DNA of 64,000 nt from Candidatus Villigracilis affinis (GCA_016718275.1 JADKEA010000020.1:124001-188000), one strand, 5' to 3'. Positions 22,669 through 31,791 are shown, counted from the stretch's first letter. Numbers and translations are program-made. Notes: a model not told the origin generated them from the letters alone.

Positions 22669-23140
22669 CTACTTTTTCGCTTCCTGCGCAGCGTGGATGA
22701 GTGCTTCTTTAAATGTGTCACCAGCAATGTCCTTGCCGAGCGGCAGGAAGATCATGCCCTGTTCGCTGGCATCTGTGAATCGGCCTGTGATGTTCAGGCC
22801 TGTATCGGGGATTTTTGAATAGAAGAGACTCTTCTCGTAATCTTCGATCACGATATCCTGAAGCTGCATCGATTTGATAAATACGGCGTTCTGATCCACC
22901 CGATCGGCGAGGATCAGCCAACGGTTCGTCAGGATGGCGGTCTCCACCAGCAATTTTGGCCCCGGCCCGCTGAACAATCCCTTTTTTTACTTTTTCAGAT
23001 GTTGAAACGATACAGTTTGTCACCCCGTTGAGGATATCACCGAGGTTGTGAAGTTCGATGTATTTGTGGATGGCCTGCAAGATATCGGGGGAAATGTTTG
23101 CAAAATTGATTTCGGTGGTTGAACGGTTATAGTCACCCAT
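22669..23140 (-). pseudogene. Conserved hypothetical protein split by a homopolymer frameshift
   Basis: The first half reads MGDYNRSTTEINFANISPDI to SEKVKKG from the ATG at 23140. The second half (from LFSGPGPKLLVETAILTN to HAAQEAKK) lies in another frame. The switch is at an A7 run on the minus strand (22988-22982): with one A less it reads VKKGLFSGPG. The joined protein would be about 156 residues, with a PH-like strand pattern in the second half (RWLILADRVDQNAVFIKSMQ). Cause: sequencing error, slippage or true decay. Function unknown. Confidence 0.7.
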
Positions 23141-23163
23141 TTTTGCCTCGCATATTAACGAAA

Positions 23164-23196
23164 AGACCCTAAAGGTTTCTGAAACCTTTAGGGTCT
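23164..23196. terminator. 16-bp palindrome, CCCTAAAGG family
   Basis: AGACCCTAAAGGTTTC (23164-23179) and its exact reverse complement (23181-23196) surround one T. It shares the CCCTAAAGG core with 5504-5536. It lies just downstream of the M42/S51 operon. Confidence 0.75.
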
Positions 23197-23203
23197 GTCA
23201 TGA

Positions 23204-24205
23204 TTAGAAAGTCACAGGCTTCGAAGCCAGAGCGGCGAGTAATTTGACGGTATTCTTCATATCGTCGTAATCCACCATCTCGGAAGAAGAGTGGACGTAG
23301 CGCACCGGGATGGATACCGCTCCCGCCATGACGCCCGCCCGCGAAACCTGGATCTCACGCGCATCGGTGCTGCCCACCAAAAGAACCTCGCGTTGATGGG
23401 GAATCTTCGCCTTCTCTGCCGTTTGGAGCATCCAATCCACCACACGCGGATCAGATAACATGCCTACATCGCGGAATTTTACGCACGGACCCTTGCCAAG
23501 TTCCATCACCATCTTGAGCGAACTGGGCGTATCGCCAGTGGGGGTCACATCCACCGCGATGCCGATGTCGGGGTCAACACCATAGGCGGCTGTACCTGCT
23601 CCGCGTGTGCCGACCTCTTCCTGCGTGGTGAACACGAAATACAAGTCATTGGGCGTGGATTTGACCGCGCGCATGGCTTCGATCAATGCCACCACACCCG
23701 TGCGGTCATCCAGCGATTTGGCAACGATGCGATTACCCATTTCAACAAAGGGACGTTCGAATGCGGCCACATCGCCCACTTTGACGGGACAATCCTTTTT
23801 GCTGGTTGCGCCCACATCGATGTACATTTTGTCGATGGGCAGCCAGTGATCCATCTGCTCCAAACGGTCATACCCAACGACGCCTGAGGCCCCATTCAAA
23901 AAGCGGACGCGCGCCCCAAGCGTATATCGGCCAAATGTCCCGCCGATGTTGGTGAAACGCACAAAACCGTTTTTATCGATATGGCTGACGATGACACCGA
24001 TCTCATCCATGTGCGCGGCGAACATGATCTTTTTGGGATTCTTCGCCCCGCTGGCGGGCTTTTTGCGCGCGATCACATTGCCGAGCGCATCCACGCGCAC
24101 TTCATCGGCGAGCGGTTTCACCTCTGTCACCACGATCTTGCGGATGGCATCTTCATAGCCTGACGGACCAAAGGATTCAGTGAGTGTTTTGAGCAATTGT
24201 TTCAT
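23204..24205 (-). CDS. M42 family metalloaminopeptidase (FrvX-like), copy 3
   Basis: 333 residues. Co-catalytic metal ligands: His and Asp in FAAHMDEIGVIV (about 68), Asp in KSLDDRTGVVALIEAM (about 176), the catalytic Glu pair in FTTQEEVGTRGA (about 208), Asp in IAVDVTPTGD and His in RYVHSSSEMVD (about 308). M42 enzymes form large dodecameric (TET) aminopeptidases that digest peptides. It is the last gene of a four-gene minus-strand operon with two other M42 genes and an S51 gene. Predicted cytoplasmic. Confidence 0.93.
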   Translation of the reverse strand: MKQLLKTLTESFGPSGYEDAIRKIVVTEVKPLADEVRVDALGNVIARKKPASGAKNPKKIMFAAHMDEIGVIVSHIDKNGFVRFTNIGGTFGRYTLGARVRFLNGASGVVGYDRLEQMDHWLPIDKMYIDVGATSKKDCPVKVGDVAAFERPFVEMGNRIVAKSLDDRTGVVALIEAMRAVKSTPNDLYFVFTTQEEVGTRGAGTAAYGVDPDIGIAVDVTPTGDTPSSLKMVMELGKGPCVKFRDVGMLSDPRVVDWMLQTAEKAKIPHQREVLLVGSTDAREIQVSRAGVMAGAVSIPVRYVHSSSEMVDYDDMKNTVKLLAALASKPVTF

Positions 24206-24208
24206 CGG

Positions 24209-24928
24209 TTAATTTCCTAGGGAAAATTTTTCGCCTGCGCTGTAACTGCGGCTTTCATTCTTTGTAAACACATGCGCTTTTGCATGTCCAAGCACGATCC
24301 ATTCTTCATTCTGTTTTCCGACGATGGCGGTGTCTTCGTCGATGCCGATCATTATTTCGCCCGCCTTCAAACGTCCGCGCAGGGCGGAGACGAGCGGCTT
24401 TCCAAATAATGGGATGGCGTCAAAGTGCGGCATCACGAACGCGGCGGCGATCAAACCAAAGGCTGGAATGGAACGCAGCCCCATCGCGCGGAAATCGGGG
24501 ATCTCGCGCCCGAGAATCATCGCGCCTGCCGAACAGCCCGCGTACACGGCTCCACGCGCCCATGCTTTTTGAGCGGCCTGCCAGACAAGGCTGTCTTTCA
24601 TGGTGCGATGCAGATACGAGGGATCGCCGCCTGAAAAATAGACGATATCCGCATCTTCCACAGCCGACGCATGATTCAGATCATTGGCTGACTCTGCGTC
24701 GATGACAGGAACAGCTTGAACGTCAGCTCCGAGGCGGGTGAAATGCTCCACGCCCATTTTCGACCAGCGATTCACACTTGCATCGCCTTCCTTTCCTGCT
24801 GCGGTCGGCAGACAGACCACACGCGGCTTGCGGTTGGTCACTCCGCAATTTGCCAGCAGATGACGATCGACATCATCCATGACCGAAAGATATTCACCAG
24901 AACCCAATAAAGCGATCAATCCGTTCAT
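24209..24928 (-). CDS. Peptidase S51 family protein (cyanophycinase/dipeptidase-E type)
   Basis: 239 residues. The fold is marked by LIALLGSGEY at the start, VVCLPTAAGKEGD, YFSGGDPSYLHR (about 96-107) and the nucleophile elbow YAGCSAGAMILG with Ser near 133. S51 members include dipeptidase E (Asp-Xaa) and cyanophycinase (beta-Asp-Arg). The gene sits inside an M42 operon with gaps of 3 bp on either side, so it probably handles peptides the aminopeptidases cannot. Specificity cannot be told from the sequence. Confidence 0.88.
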   Translation of the reverse strand: MNGLIALLGSGEYLSVMDDVDRHLLANCGVTNRKPRVVCLPTAAGKEGDASVNRWSKMGVEHFTRLGADVQAVPVIDAESANDLNHASAVEDADIVYFSGGDPSYLHRTMKDSLVWQAAQKAWARGAVYAGCSAGAMILGREIPDFRAMGLRSIPAFGLIAAAFVMPHFDAIPLFGKPLVSALRGRLKAGEIMIGIDEDTAIVGKQNEEWIVLGHAKAHVFTKNESRSYSAGEKFSLGN

Positions 24929-24931
24929 CTT

Positions 24932-25987
24932 CTACCTTTTAAGTAAATCAGGTGACATGGCCTTCAATGCCGTGTGCAATAGATTTAACGTGTTCTTCCA
25001 ATCGTCCACGCGCGAAACGCTGATGGGGGAATGGGTGTAACGATGCGGCACCGAAACCGAAACCACAGGCACGCCCGCGCGCGATAGCTGGATCGCGCCT
25101 GCATTCGTGCCGCCGCCGCCAGGCTGGCGCAATTGATAGGGAATCTTATTTTTGGCGGCCGTGTCTTCGAGAAACTTTACAAGACGCGGGTCATCGATCG
25201 TGGATGAATTCGCCACGTAAATGGCAGGGCCAAGCCCAAGCTGCGTGTTGTATTTTGTGTTTTCATTTCCATCGTAATCGGGCAGGTCGCGCGCAGGTGT
25301 GGAATCGACTGCAATGGCGAGGTCAGGGTCGAAATAATGAGCCGCCACTTTTGCACCGCGCAGACCGATCTCTTCCTGCACGCTGAATGCGAGGCAAAGC
25401 TCGATGTTCTTCGGTGCGTTTTTCAACAACTCGATCAAAATCGCCACGCCGATGCGGTCATCGATGGATTTGGACATGATGGAAGGCCCGACCTTTTTGA
25501 ACTTCGTGGCAAAGGTGGCACGGTCGCCCACTTTGGCCTTGCCTTCGAGGCCGAGATCGATCTTCATTGAATCGATGCTGATGGTATGGTCCATTTCACC
25601 GCTGGAGGCGAGGTGAATGGGTTTTGCGCCGATCACGCCCTTGCTGTGATCCTTGCCGACGATGACCTGTTTGCCGACGAGGTGACGCGGGTCAATGCCG
25701 CCGACCGCTTCGAATTGATAAAAGCCATCGCCTTCATCGTTGACGATCATGAAACCCACTTCGTCCATGTGTGCATCGAGTAATACGCGCAAAGGTTTTT
25801 TGCCAGCAGAAGCCGCCGCATTCTTGCGCACAAGCACACTGCCGAGCGCATCCACTTTGACTTCATCGGCGAAGGGTTTCACTTCTTCGAGGACAATACG
25901 GCGCACTTCGCCCTCGTCTCCTGAAACGGACATGGCATTGCATAATTTTTCGAGCAGGTTGATTTGAGGTGTGCCAATTGAAAGCAT
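24932..25987 (-). CDS. M42 family metalloaminopeptidase, copy 2
   Basis: 352 residues from the ATG at 25987 (a GTG at 26002 that overlaps the upstream stop is possible). Ligands: LLDAHMDEVGFM, SKSIDDRIGVAILIEL, SVQEEIGLRGA, IAVDSTPARD and PHRYTHSPIS. It differs from its neighbours by a longer insertion near SSTIDDPRLVKFLEDTAAKN and a GGGGTNAGAIQ segment. Same operon and probable peptide-digesting role as the flanking copies. Confidence 0.92.
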   Translation of the reverse strand: MLSIGTPQINLLEKLCNAMSVSGDEGEVRRIVLEEVKPFADEVKVDALGSVLVRKNAAASAGKKPLRVLLDAHMDEVGFMIVNDEGDGFYQFEAVGGIDPRHLVGKQVIVGKDHSKGVIGAKPIHLASSGEMDHTISIDSMKIDLGLEGKAKVGDRATFATKFKKVGPSIMSKSIDDRIGVAILIELLKNAPKNIELCLAFSVQEEIGLRGAKVAAHYFDPDLAIAVDSTPARDLPDYDGNENTKYNTQLGLGPAIYVANSSTIDDPRLVKFLEDTAAKNKIPYQLRQPGGGGTNAGAIQLSRAGVPVVSVSVPHRYTHSPISVSRVDDWKNTLNLLHTALKAMSPDLLKR

Positions 25988-25992
25988 ATTGA

Positions 25993-27081
25993 TTAATCCC
26001 ACACGATTCTGGTAAGAAAATCTTCTTCGAGCGAAGCGATAAATTCGGCGAGCAAACGGCCAGCGCGTTGAATATCTTTCAGCGCAACGACCTCCACAGG
26101 GGTGTGCATGTACCGTTGCGGAATGCTGACCACCACTGTGGGGATGCCTTCCGCTGTCAATTGCATGGCATCGGCATCGGTGGATGACATTTCTGGCATG
26201 GCTTCATCCTTGACGGGGATTTCGACTCTTTCAGCAACTTCTTTCATGCGCTTATGCAAAAACGGATGGACACTCGGGCCGATGCCAAGCGTCAGTCCCT
26301 TGCCGAGCGGGAAGGTTTGATATCCGCTCGCGCCCGCGCCTGTTCCGAAGGTCATGTCCAATGCGACTGCGATGGTGGGGCGCAATTGAAATACAGATGT
26401 GTAAGCGCCTGCGTAGGTCACTTCCTCTTGCACGGAGGCCAGCGCCCACACATCCCACATATGCGATTTGGATTGTAATTCTTCAAGGCAGACGGTGAGC
26501 GCGGCGACGGAGGCGCGGTTATCGAGATTGTGTCCGCTCACGAGTCCACCTGACATTTCAACTGGTTCCGTATTAAAGGAGACTCTATCCCCAACGCGGA
26601 CTCGCTTCGAGACGTCAGCGGGCAGGAGGCCTGTATCCACCATGAGATATTTCAAGTTGACAGCGCCTTCGCCCTTGCCCTCAGGCAGTAAACTGCCAGG
26701 CGGCATGACGATGACCCCGTACAAATCCTCTCCGCTCCCCGTGGCATGGACGGTGACGGGTGTGCCTGGCAGAACACGATGATCAATGCCGCCGATATTG
26801 GTGATGTATAAAAATCCGTCCACAATGCGGGTGACCATCAGGCCGATGGCATCCATGTGGGTGGCGATGAGTACGGAAGGGCGGGGGGCTTTTTCGGGTT
26901 TGGAAATGCCTTTCGAAGGCGTACCCTTTTTCAGTCCATGTAAAGAACCGAGTTTGCTTCGGCTGATCTCATCCACCAGCGGAGTCCACTGCTTTTCGAT
27001 GAGGTCCGCTACGGGGGCTTCATGTCCCGAAAGGCCTGCAACAGAGATGATTGATTTTAGAAATGGGAGAATGTCGCTCAT
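25993..27081 (-). CDS. M42 family metalloaminopeptidase, copy 1
   Basis: 362 residues. Ligands: LIATHMDAIGLMV, HNLDNRASVAALTV (Asp then Asn-Arg in place of Asp-Asp-Arg), ASVQEEVTYAGA, VALDMTFGTG and PQRYMHTPVEVV. The changes at Asp-Arg and at the EEVTYAG segment (neighbours have EEIGLRG or EEVGTRG) suggest altered specificity. It is the first gene of the operon; the stop at 25993 lies 5 bp before the start of copy 2. Confidence 0.9.
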   Translation of the reverse strand: MSDILPFLKSIISVAGLSGHEAPVADLIEKQWTPLVDEISRSKLGSLHGLKKGTPSKGISKPEKAPRPSVLIATHMDAIGLMVTRIVDGFLYITNIGGIDHRVLPGTPVTVHATGSGEDLYGVIVMPPGSLLPEGKGEGAVNLKYLMVDTGLLPADVSKRVRVGDRVSFNTEPVEMSGGLVSGHNLDNRASVAALTVCLEELQSKSHMWDVWALASVQEEVTYAGAYTSVFQLRPTIAVALDMTFGTGAGASGYQTFPLGKGLTLGIGPSVHPFLHKRMKEVAERVEIPVKDEAMPEMSSTDADAMQLTAEGIPTVVVSIPQRYMHTPVEVVALKDIQRAGRLLAEFIASLEEDFLTRIVWD

Positions 27082-27129
27082 TGGTGAACCCTAATGGCTT
27101 TCAAAGAATTTTATGATGCTTGAATTGCG

Positions 27130-27651
27130 TTATCCCCCAAATGCGGTGGGAGATGGGGAGGGTGTGTTGGTTGGGGTGGGCGTCAACGTGATCGTCGGCG
27201 TGAGAGACGGGGTCAATGTGATGGTGGGGGAAGGTGTAATGGTCAACGTGTTTGTTGAGGAGGGAGTGAGGGTGACACTGGGTGTGATACTGGGAGTGAG
27301 CGTGTTGGTCAATGTGTAGGTCGGCGTGATGGATGGGGTGAGTGTGAACGTTAAAGTAACCGTGTTCGGCTGAAACGGGGTGAGTGTTAAAGTGGGAGTT
27401 GCCGTCAGTGTATTGGTGACGATGACAATCTGGGTGACGGTGTTCGTAATGATGGATGGGGTGAGGCTTTGGGTGGGTGTGGAAGGCGTGCCAGTGACCG
27501 TGAGGACGGTGGCAGTGGGTGTTGCGGTCGGTTTTGCATCTGGCGCGAGTGAAAGAAAGATAAACCCGATGCAATAGCAGGGAATGGTGGCGAGGATGAC
27601 CGCAAGGGCTCTCATTCGGTTGCGAGTGCGGGGCGCGTCGGTTTCAAACAT
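27130..27651 (-). CDS. Thr/Pro-rich surface protein with one membrane anchor
   Basis: 173 residues from the ATG at 27651. A short basic start is followed by one hydrophobic segment (about 16-38, MRALAVILATIPCYCIGFIFLSL), and then the rest is an almost pure Thr/Pro/Ser repeat (TLTPSITPTYTLTN-like units) to the end. It is probably an extended outer-surface stalk. An earlier ATG at 27678 exists, but the -10 box for this strand (27666-27661) lies between the two, favouring 27651 and a nearly leaderless mRNA. Function unknown. Confidence 0.7.
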   Translation of the reverse strand: MFETDAPRTRNRMRALAVILATIPCYCIGFIFLSLAPDAKPTATPTATVLTVTGTPSTPTQSLTPSIITNTVTQIVIVTNTLTATPTLTLTPFQPNTVTLTFTLTPSITPTYTLTNTLTPSITPSVTLTPSSTNTLTITPSPTITLTPSLTPTITLTPTPTNTPSPSPTAFGG

Positions 27652-27660
27652 ATCGGGTCG

Positions 27661-27668
27661 ATTATAAT
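27661..27668. promoter_or_regulatory. Palindromic ATTATAAT, possible bidirectional -10 box
   Basis: ATTATAAT reads TATAAT on both strands. On + it ends 13 nt before the sbcC ATG (27682); on - it ends 9 nt before the ATG at 27651. Both genes could be driven from this one site with very short leaders. Confidence 0.5.
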
Positions 27669-27681
27669 CCAACATCATCCT

Positions 27682-30270
27682 ATGATTCCTCTACGTCTTC
27701 GAATTTCAGGTTTTCTCTCGTATCGCGATCCCGTTGAATTGGATTTTGATTCCTTCGATCTGGCTTGCATCTCGGGGCATAACGGCGCGGGCAAATCGTC
27801 CCTGCTGGATGCGTTCACCTGGGTGTTGTTCGGCGAGGCACGCGGAAAAAGCACGGACATTATCAACCTGAATACCGATGTGAAAGCCGCTGAAGTTGCG
27901 TTGACCTTCAAATACGAAGGCAATGTGTTCCGCGTGCAAAGGACTCTGCCGCGCAATAAAAGCACCTTGTTGGAGTTTCAGGTTTTAGACGAGGGCGAAC
28001 AGAAGGCAGGGGTGGAAAGTGGAAAGTGGAAGCCACTTACCGAAAAGACGACCCGTGATACGCAGGCGCGCATCGAACAGACTTTGCGGCTTGATTACGA
28101 TACCTTTATCAATGCCTCCTTCTTTTTGCAGGGCAAGGCTGATGAATTCACCCAAAAGAAGGCGGGTGACCGCAAAGCGGTTTTGAGTTCCATCCTCGGC
28201 TTGGAAATTTGGGATGAGTACAAAGACCGTGCCGCAGAGAAAAGAAAACTCATCGAACGTGAAGTGGATGAAATCGACGGCCGTGTGGCAGAGATCGATT
28301 CGGAATTGGCTGAGGAAGATTTGCGCAAGTTACGGCTTGCGGAGCTTGAAAGCGCACTGAAGCAGTTGTCAACTTCGCGTGCTGTGCAAGAGGCGGAGCT
28401 TGAGAAGATCAGAAAGAATTCGGCTTTGATCAACGAACAGCGTAAGCTGGCCGAGACCTTGTCCGCTGCGCTGGAGCGTGCACGTTTTTCACTGGCAGGG
28501 TTGGAAAACCGACTTGTTGAAAAGGAATCCGAGCGCGCCGCGTATGCTGATTTGGTGGATCGCGCAAAAGAAATTGAAGCTACGTACAAGGCGTGGCAAA
28601 AAGCGCGCAAGGACTTGGAAGCGCTCGACCAAATCGCTGCGGAATTCCGCGAACATGAGGAAAAACGTCAGCCTTTGGTGCGCGAGATCGAAGTGGAAAA
28701 GGCGAAGCTGGAGCAGGAGCAGGAGAGTTTGAACGACCAGTTTTCCGTGATCGCTGAACAGGTTTCTGTGATCGCTGAATTGGAACAGCAGATCGAATCT
28801 GCACAATCTGCTTTGCAGGAAGTGGAAGCAAAGATCGAAGAACGTGGTGACTTGGTGGACCAGCGAAATGAGTCCCGCGAAAGACTCGCGGCGTTGAAAA
28901 CAGAGAATGAATCGCTGCGCAGTGATATGGATGAAACCAAAAAACGCCTCGACTCGCTCGAAGAAGCCGACGGCGCAACTTGTCCGCTATGCGGGCAGGA
29001 GTTGAGCGAAGCCCATCGAAAATCGACCCTGAAGGAATTGAAGGCGATAGGGAAGGAAATGGGGGATCGATTCCGCTCGAATAAAACGGAGATCGAAACC
29101 ACTGAAAAGCAAATTGCCAGTTGTGAATTACAAATTACCCAATTGGCAAATACTGAAAATGACCGATTGAAATATTCCAACACCATTTCCCAGTTGACCG
29201 AACGCATCGAAACTCTCCAGACTGTGGCAAAGGAATGGGATAAGTCTGGCAAAAAACGACTGGCGGAAGTCAACAAGCTTCTTGAAAAAGAATCCTTCGC
29301 TGCCGATGCGCGCAAAGGACTGGCGAAATTGGATAAGGAACTTGCCAAACTTGGCTACGATATTTCCGCGCACGAGGAAAAACGCAAAGAGGAATTTGAT
29401 CTGCGCGAGATCGAGGAAGAGTATCGCAAACTTGATTCTGCCCGCGAGCTGAGCAAACGGATTGGAAAAGAGATCAGCGAACTGGTAGAGGAAAGAAGTA
29501 AGAAGAAAGAAGAAGTGAGGGAAAGCGAAGAGACACATCGTATTGCCGCGCAGACTTTGGCTGAGTCTGAATCGCTTAATCCGAATCTGGATGAAGCCGA
29601 GCGCGAATTATTCGCTTTACGTGAAGATGAAAACCGAACCCGCGATCAAGTTGGCGCGGCGCGGCAAAAAGTGGAAGTGCTTGTCACGCTCCGCGCGCGC
29701 AAGGCCGATTACTCCACCCAGCGCGAAGAACTCAACCAGCAAATTGTCCGCTACAAAAATTTGGAACGCGCATTCGGCAAGGATGGCGTGCCTGCCTTGT
29801 TGATCGAGCAGGCGCTGCCGCAGATCGAGCAAAAGGCAAATGACCTGCTCGATCGCTTGAGCGATGGCCACATGTCGATCCGTTTTGTTACGCAGGCTGA
29901 ATATAAAGATAAAAAACGCGACGACCTGAAAGAAACGCTTGACATTCAGATCAGTGATTCTGCAGGGCTGCGCGATTATGAAATGTATTCGGGCGGCGAG
30001 GCCTTCCGTGTGAACTTTGCCATCCGCCTCGCGCTTTCCGAGATCCTTTCGCAGCGTAAGGGCGCACGCCTGCAAACCCTGGTCATCGATGAAGGCTTTG
30101 GTTCACAGGATGCGCAGGGCCGCCAGCGTTTGATCGAAGCCATCAACCTCATCAAACATGACTTTGCCAAGATCCTCGTCATCACTCATCTCGACGAACT
30201 CAAAGACGCCTTTCCAAATCGTATTGAAGTGGAAAAGACGGAGCGGGGTTCAACGGTGAAAGTGATCTAA
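27682..30270 (+). CDS. sbcC: SbcC/Rad50-type ATPase with zinc hook
   Basis: 862 residues. Walker A GHNGAGKSSLLDAFTW (about 32-47), two long coiled-coil arms (about 180-420 and 460-680) joined by a zinc hook CPLC near 433, signature YSGGEAFRVNFAIRLALSEIL (about 768-788) and Walker B LVIDEGFGSQD (about 800). With the SbcD/Mre11 nuclease it processes DNA ends and hairpins, fitting for a genome with so many hairpin repeats, but no sbcD is adjacent in the window. A small stretch (about 29490-29523) encodes a Lys/Glu coil from a GAAAGAAGTAAGAAG sequence that also occurs at about 57434. Confidence 0.93.
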   Translation: MIPLRLRISGFLSYRDPVELDFDSFDLACISGHNGAGKSSLLDAFTWVLFGEARGKSTDIINLNTDVKAAEVALTFKYEGNVFRVQRTLPRNKSTLLEFQVLDEGEQKAGVESGKWKPLTEKTTRDTQARIEQTLRLDYDTFINASFFLQGKADEFTQKKAGDRKAVLSSILGLEIWDEYKDRAAEKRKLIEREVDEIDGRVAEIDSELAEEDLRKLRLAELESALKQLSTSRAVQEAELEKIRKNSALINEQRKLAETLSAALERARFSLAGLENRLVEKESERAAYADLVDRAKEIEATYKAWQKARKDLEALDQIAAEFREHEEKRQPLVREIEVEKAKLEQEQESLNDQFSVIAEQVSVIAELEQQIESAQSALQEVEAKIEERGDLVDQRNESRERLAALKTENESLRSDMDETKKRLDSLEEADGATCPLCGQELSEAHRKSTLKELKAIGKEMGDRFRSNKTEIETTEKQIASCELQITQLANTENDRLKYSNTISQLTERIETLQTVAKEWDKSGKKRLAEVNKLLEKESFAADARKGLAKLDKELAKLGYDISAHEEKRKEEFDLREIEEEYRKLDSARELSKRIGKEISELVEERSKKKEEVRESEETHRIAAQTLAESESLNPNLDEAERELFALREDENRTRDQVGAARQKVEVLVTLRARKADYSTQREELNQQIVRYKNLERAFGKDGVPALLIEQALPQIEQKANDLLDRLSDGHMSIRFVTQAEYKDKKRDDLKETLDIQISDSAGLRDYEMYSGGEAFRVNFAIRLALSEILSQRKGARLQTLVIDEGFGSQDAQGRQRLIEAINLIKHDFAKILVITHLDELKDAFPNRIEVEKTERGSTVKVI

Positions 30271-30347
30271 ATTGAGAAGTAAAAAGTGAGAAGTTGTAAA
30301 AACGTTTTTTACCTTTCGCTTTTCACCCATCACTTTTATCCAAAACC
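30268..30347. repeat. Intergenic hairpin-type low-complexity repeat
   Basis: A purine arm GAGAAGTAAAAAGTGAGAAG (about 30273-30292) faces a pyrimidine arm TTTCGCTTTTCACCCATCAC (about 30315-30334) across GTAAAAACGTTTTTTAC. It has the same style as the in-frame insertions in cydDC, here between sbcC and the glycosyltransferase gene. Confidence 0.65.
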
Positions 30348-30349
30348 TC

Positions 30350-31519
30350 ATGCCTTATTTCATCATATCCACCATCCTCTTTGTTGCCGCACTCATCATT
30401 CTGTATTGGATTCACAATCAGTATCATCTTGATATTGTTGTTACGCCTGCCAAACCTCCTGCTGCTGATGCGCCGCTGATCTCGCTCTGCATCCCCGCCC
30501 GCAATGAAGAAAGAAATATCCGCAACTGTGTTGAATCCGCGCTTGCGCAGGATTATCCGAACATCGAAGTCATTGTTTTGGATGACCGCTCCACTGATTC
30601 GACTCTGACTCAATTGAAAGAGATCGCATCCCGCGACTCTCGTCTCCTCCCAATCAGCGGATCAGACCTACCCGAAGGCTGGGCTGGCAAACCGCATGCA
30701 TTGTTCCAGGCCTCGGCAGTGGCACGCGGCGAGTGGCTGTGCTTTGTGGATTCCGATACCTTCCTCAACCCCGATGCCATTTCCTCCTGTTATGCCAAAG
30801 CCCTCGAAACCAAAGCAGATTTGTTCACGACCCTGACGCAGCAGGTACTTGGCTCGTTCTGGGAAAAGGTGGTCATGCCGCTGGTGATGACCGCGCTCTC
30901 CGTGGGGTTCTCCCCGCGAAAAGTCAACGACCCGAAGCGCCGCGATGCCATCGCCAATGGACAATTCATCTTGATCCGACGCACAGTCTACGATGCCATC
31001 GGCGGACATGAAAAAGTGAAAGACCAGATCGTGGAAGATAAGGCCATCTCTGAGCAGGTCAAATGGAATGGTTATCGTTTGATCGTGGCTGATGGGTTGC
31101 AGGTGATTCGCACACGCATGTACACTTCTCTCGAAACCATGTGGGAAGGCTGGACGAAGAATATTTATCTCGGCTTGCATGACCATCCTGCCATGTTGTT
31201 GTTGGGTGCCTTTGGTGCCACCCTTGCCCTGCTTGTGGCCTTGTTCCTGCCTGTCTGGCCGATGTTGGGCGTGGCCTGGTATTTACAGGGTGGGGGATGG
31301 CTGGCGGTTGGGATCGTCAGCGAGGCATTGATTGTGTGGGGAGTTCTGCTTTTGGCGCGCGCTCAAGTAGCCCGTAAAATGCACATCTCTGCCTGGTATG
31401 CATGGACAGTTCCGCTGGGTGCGGGCGTGTTTGCCGCCATGATGATCGCCTCTGCATGGAAGGTCATCTCGGGGCAGGGAGTCACCTGGCGCGGTAGAAA
31501 ATATCACCCTGCCAAATAA
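30350..31519 (+). CDS. Membrane-bound family 2 glycosyltransferase
   Basis: 389 residues. N-terminal membrane helix (about 4-22). GT-A domain with LISLCIPARNEERNIRNCVE, DDRSTDST near 77, the metal-binding FVDSDT near 132, VEDKAI (about 228) and the KWNGYR segment. Three C-terminal membrane helices follow (about 280-305, 315-338 and 350-370). The layout matches hopanoid-associated HpnB and carotenoid glycosyltransferase (CrtQ) relatives, which act on lipid acceptors at the membrane, but the acceptor here is unknown. It stands after a low-complexity repeat and has no clear ribosome site. Confidence 0.88.
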   Translation: MPYFIISTILFVAALIILYWIHNQYHLDIVVTPAKPPAADAPLISLCIPARNEERNIRNCVESALAQDYPNIEVIVLDDRSTDSTLTQLKEIASRDSRLLPISGSDLPEGWAGKPHALFQASAVARGEWLCFVDSDTFLNPDAISSCYAKALETKADLFTTLTQQVLGSFWEKVVMPLVMTALSVGFSPRKVNDPKRRDAIANGQFILIRRTVYDAIGGHEKVKDQIVEDKAISEQVKWNGYRLIVADGLQVIRTRMYTSLETMWEGWTKNIYLGLHDHPAMLLLGAFGATLALLVALFLPVWPMLGVAWYLQGGGWLAVGIVSEALIVWGVLLLARAQVARKMHISAWYAWTVPLGAGVFAAMMIASAWKVISGQGVTWRGRKYHPAK

Positions 31520-31675
31520 GGAGGGGTATTTTTTTTTGGGGGGTTTTGAAGTAAAATTTTTGGTATATGGGTGTGTTTTTTTTGGTTTGGGGGGGGGGGA
31601 GGAGGGAGGGGGGGGGGTTTTTATTAAAATTTTGTTTTTGGGGGGGGGGGAATTTTGGGGGGGGGGGGGGGGTTA
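31514..31675. other. 162-bp C-free G/T tract with long G runs
   Basis: No C occurs on the + strand from 31514 to 31675. There are G runs of about 10, 11 and 16 and T runs of about 8 and 9. It fills the gap after the glycosyltransferase stop. It could be a true G-rich element with G-quadruplex potential, but its look is more like a low-quality consensus. Confidence 0.7.
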
Positions 31676-31720
31676 CTGGGTTCGATGCACTTGTAATTCC
31701 GCCTCTTTTTGCGCATATCC

Positions 31721-31791
31721 TTGACGAATCCTTCCCCCGCGTATAAAATCCAAGCCGTTGTTCCTGCGCCTCCTCGCGGAGGCGCGTTTTT
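31721..31791 (+). promoter_or_regulatory. Promoter followed at once by a terminator hairpin
   Basis: TTGACG (31721-31726), a 17-bp spacer and TAAAAT (31744-31749). The predicted start is near 31756. Ten nt later comes the stem GCGCCTCC (31766-31773)/GGAGGCGC (31778-31785) with loop TCGC, then G and TTTTT. The ORF at 31816 begins 25 nt further. The transcript would either end early or read through. Confidence 0.6.

Noticed and set aside
27130..27560. Many short repeats in the Thr/Pro-coding region, CRISPR-like at first sight
   Set aside because: The period is set by codons of one protein (TLTPSIT-like units) with no unique spacers or constant repeat length.
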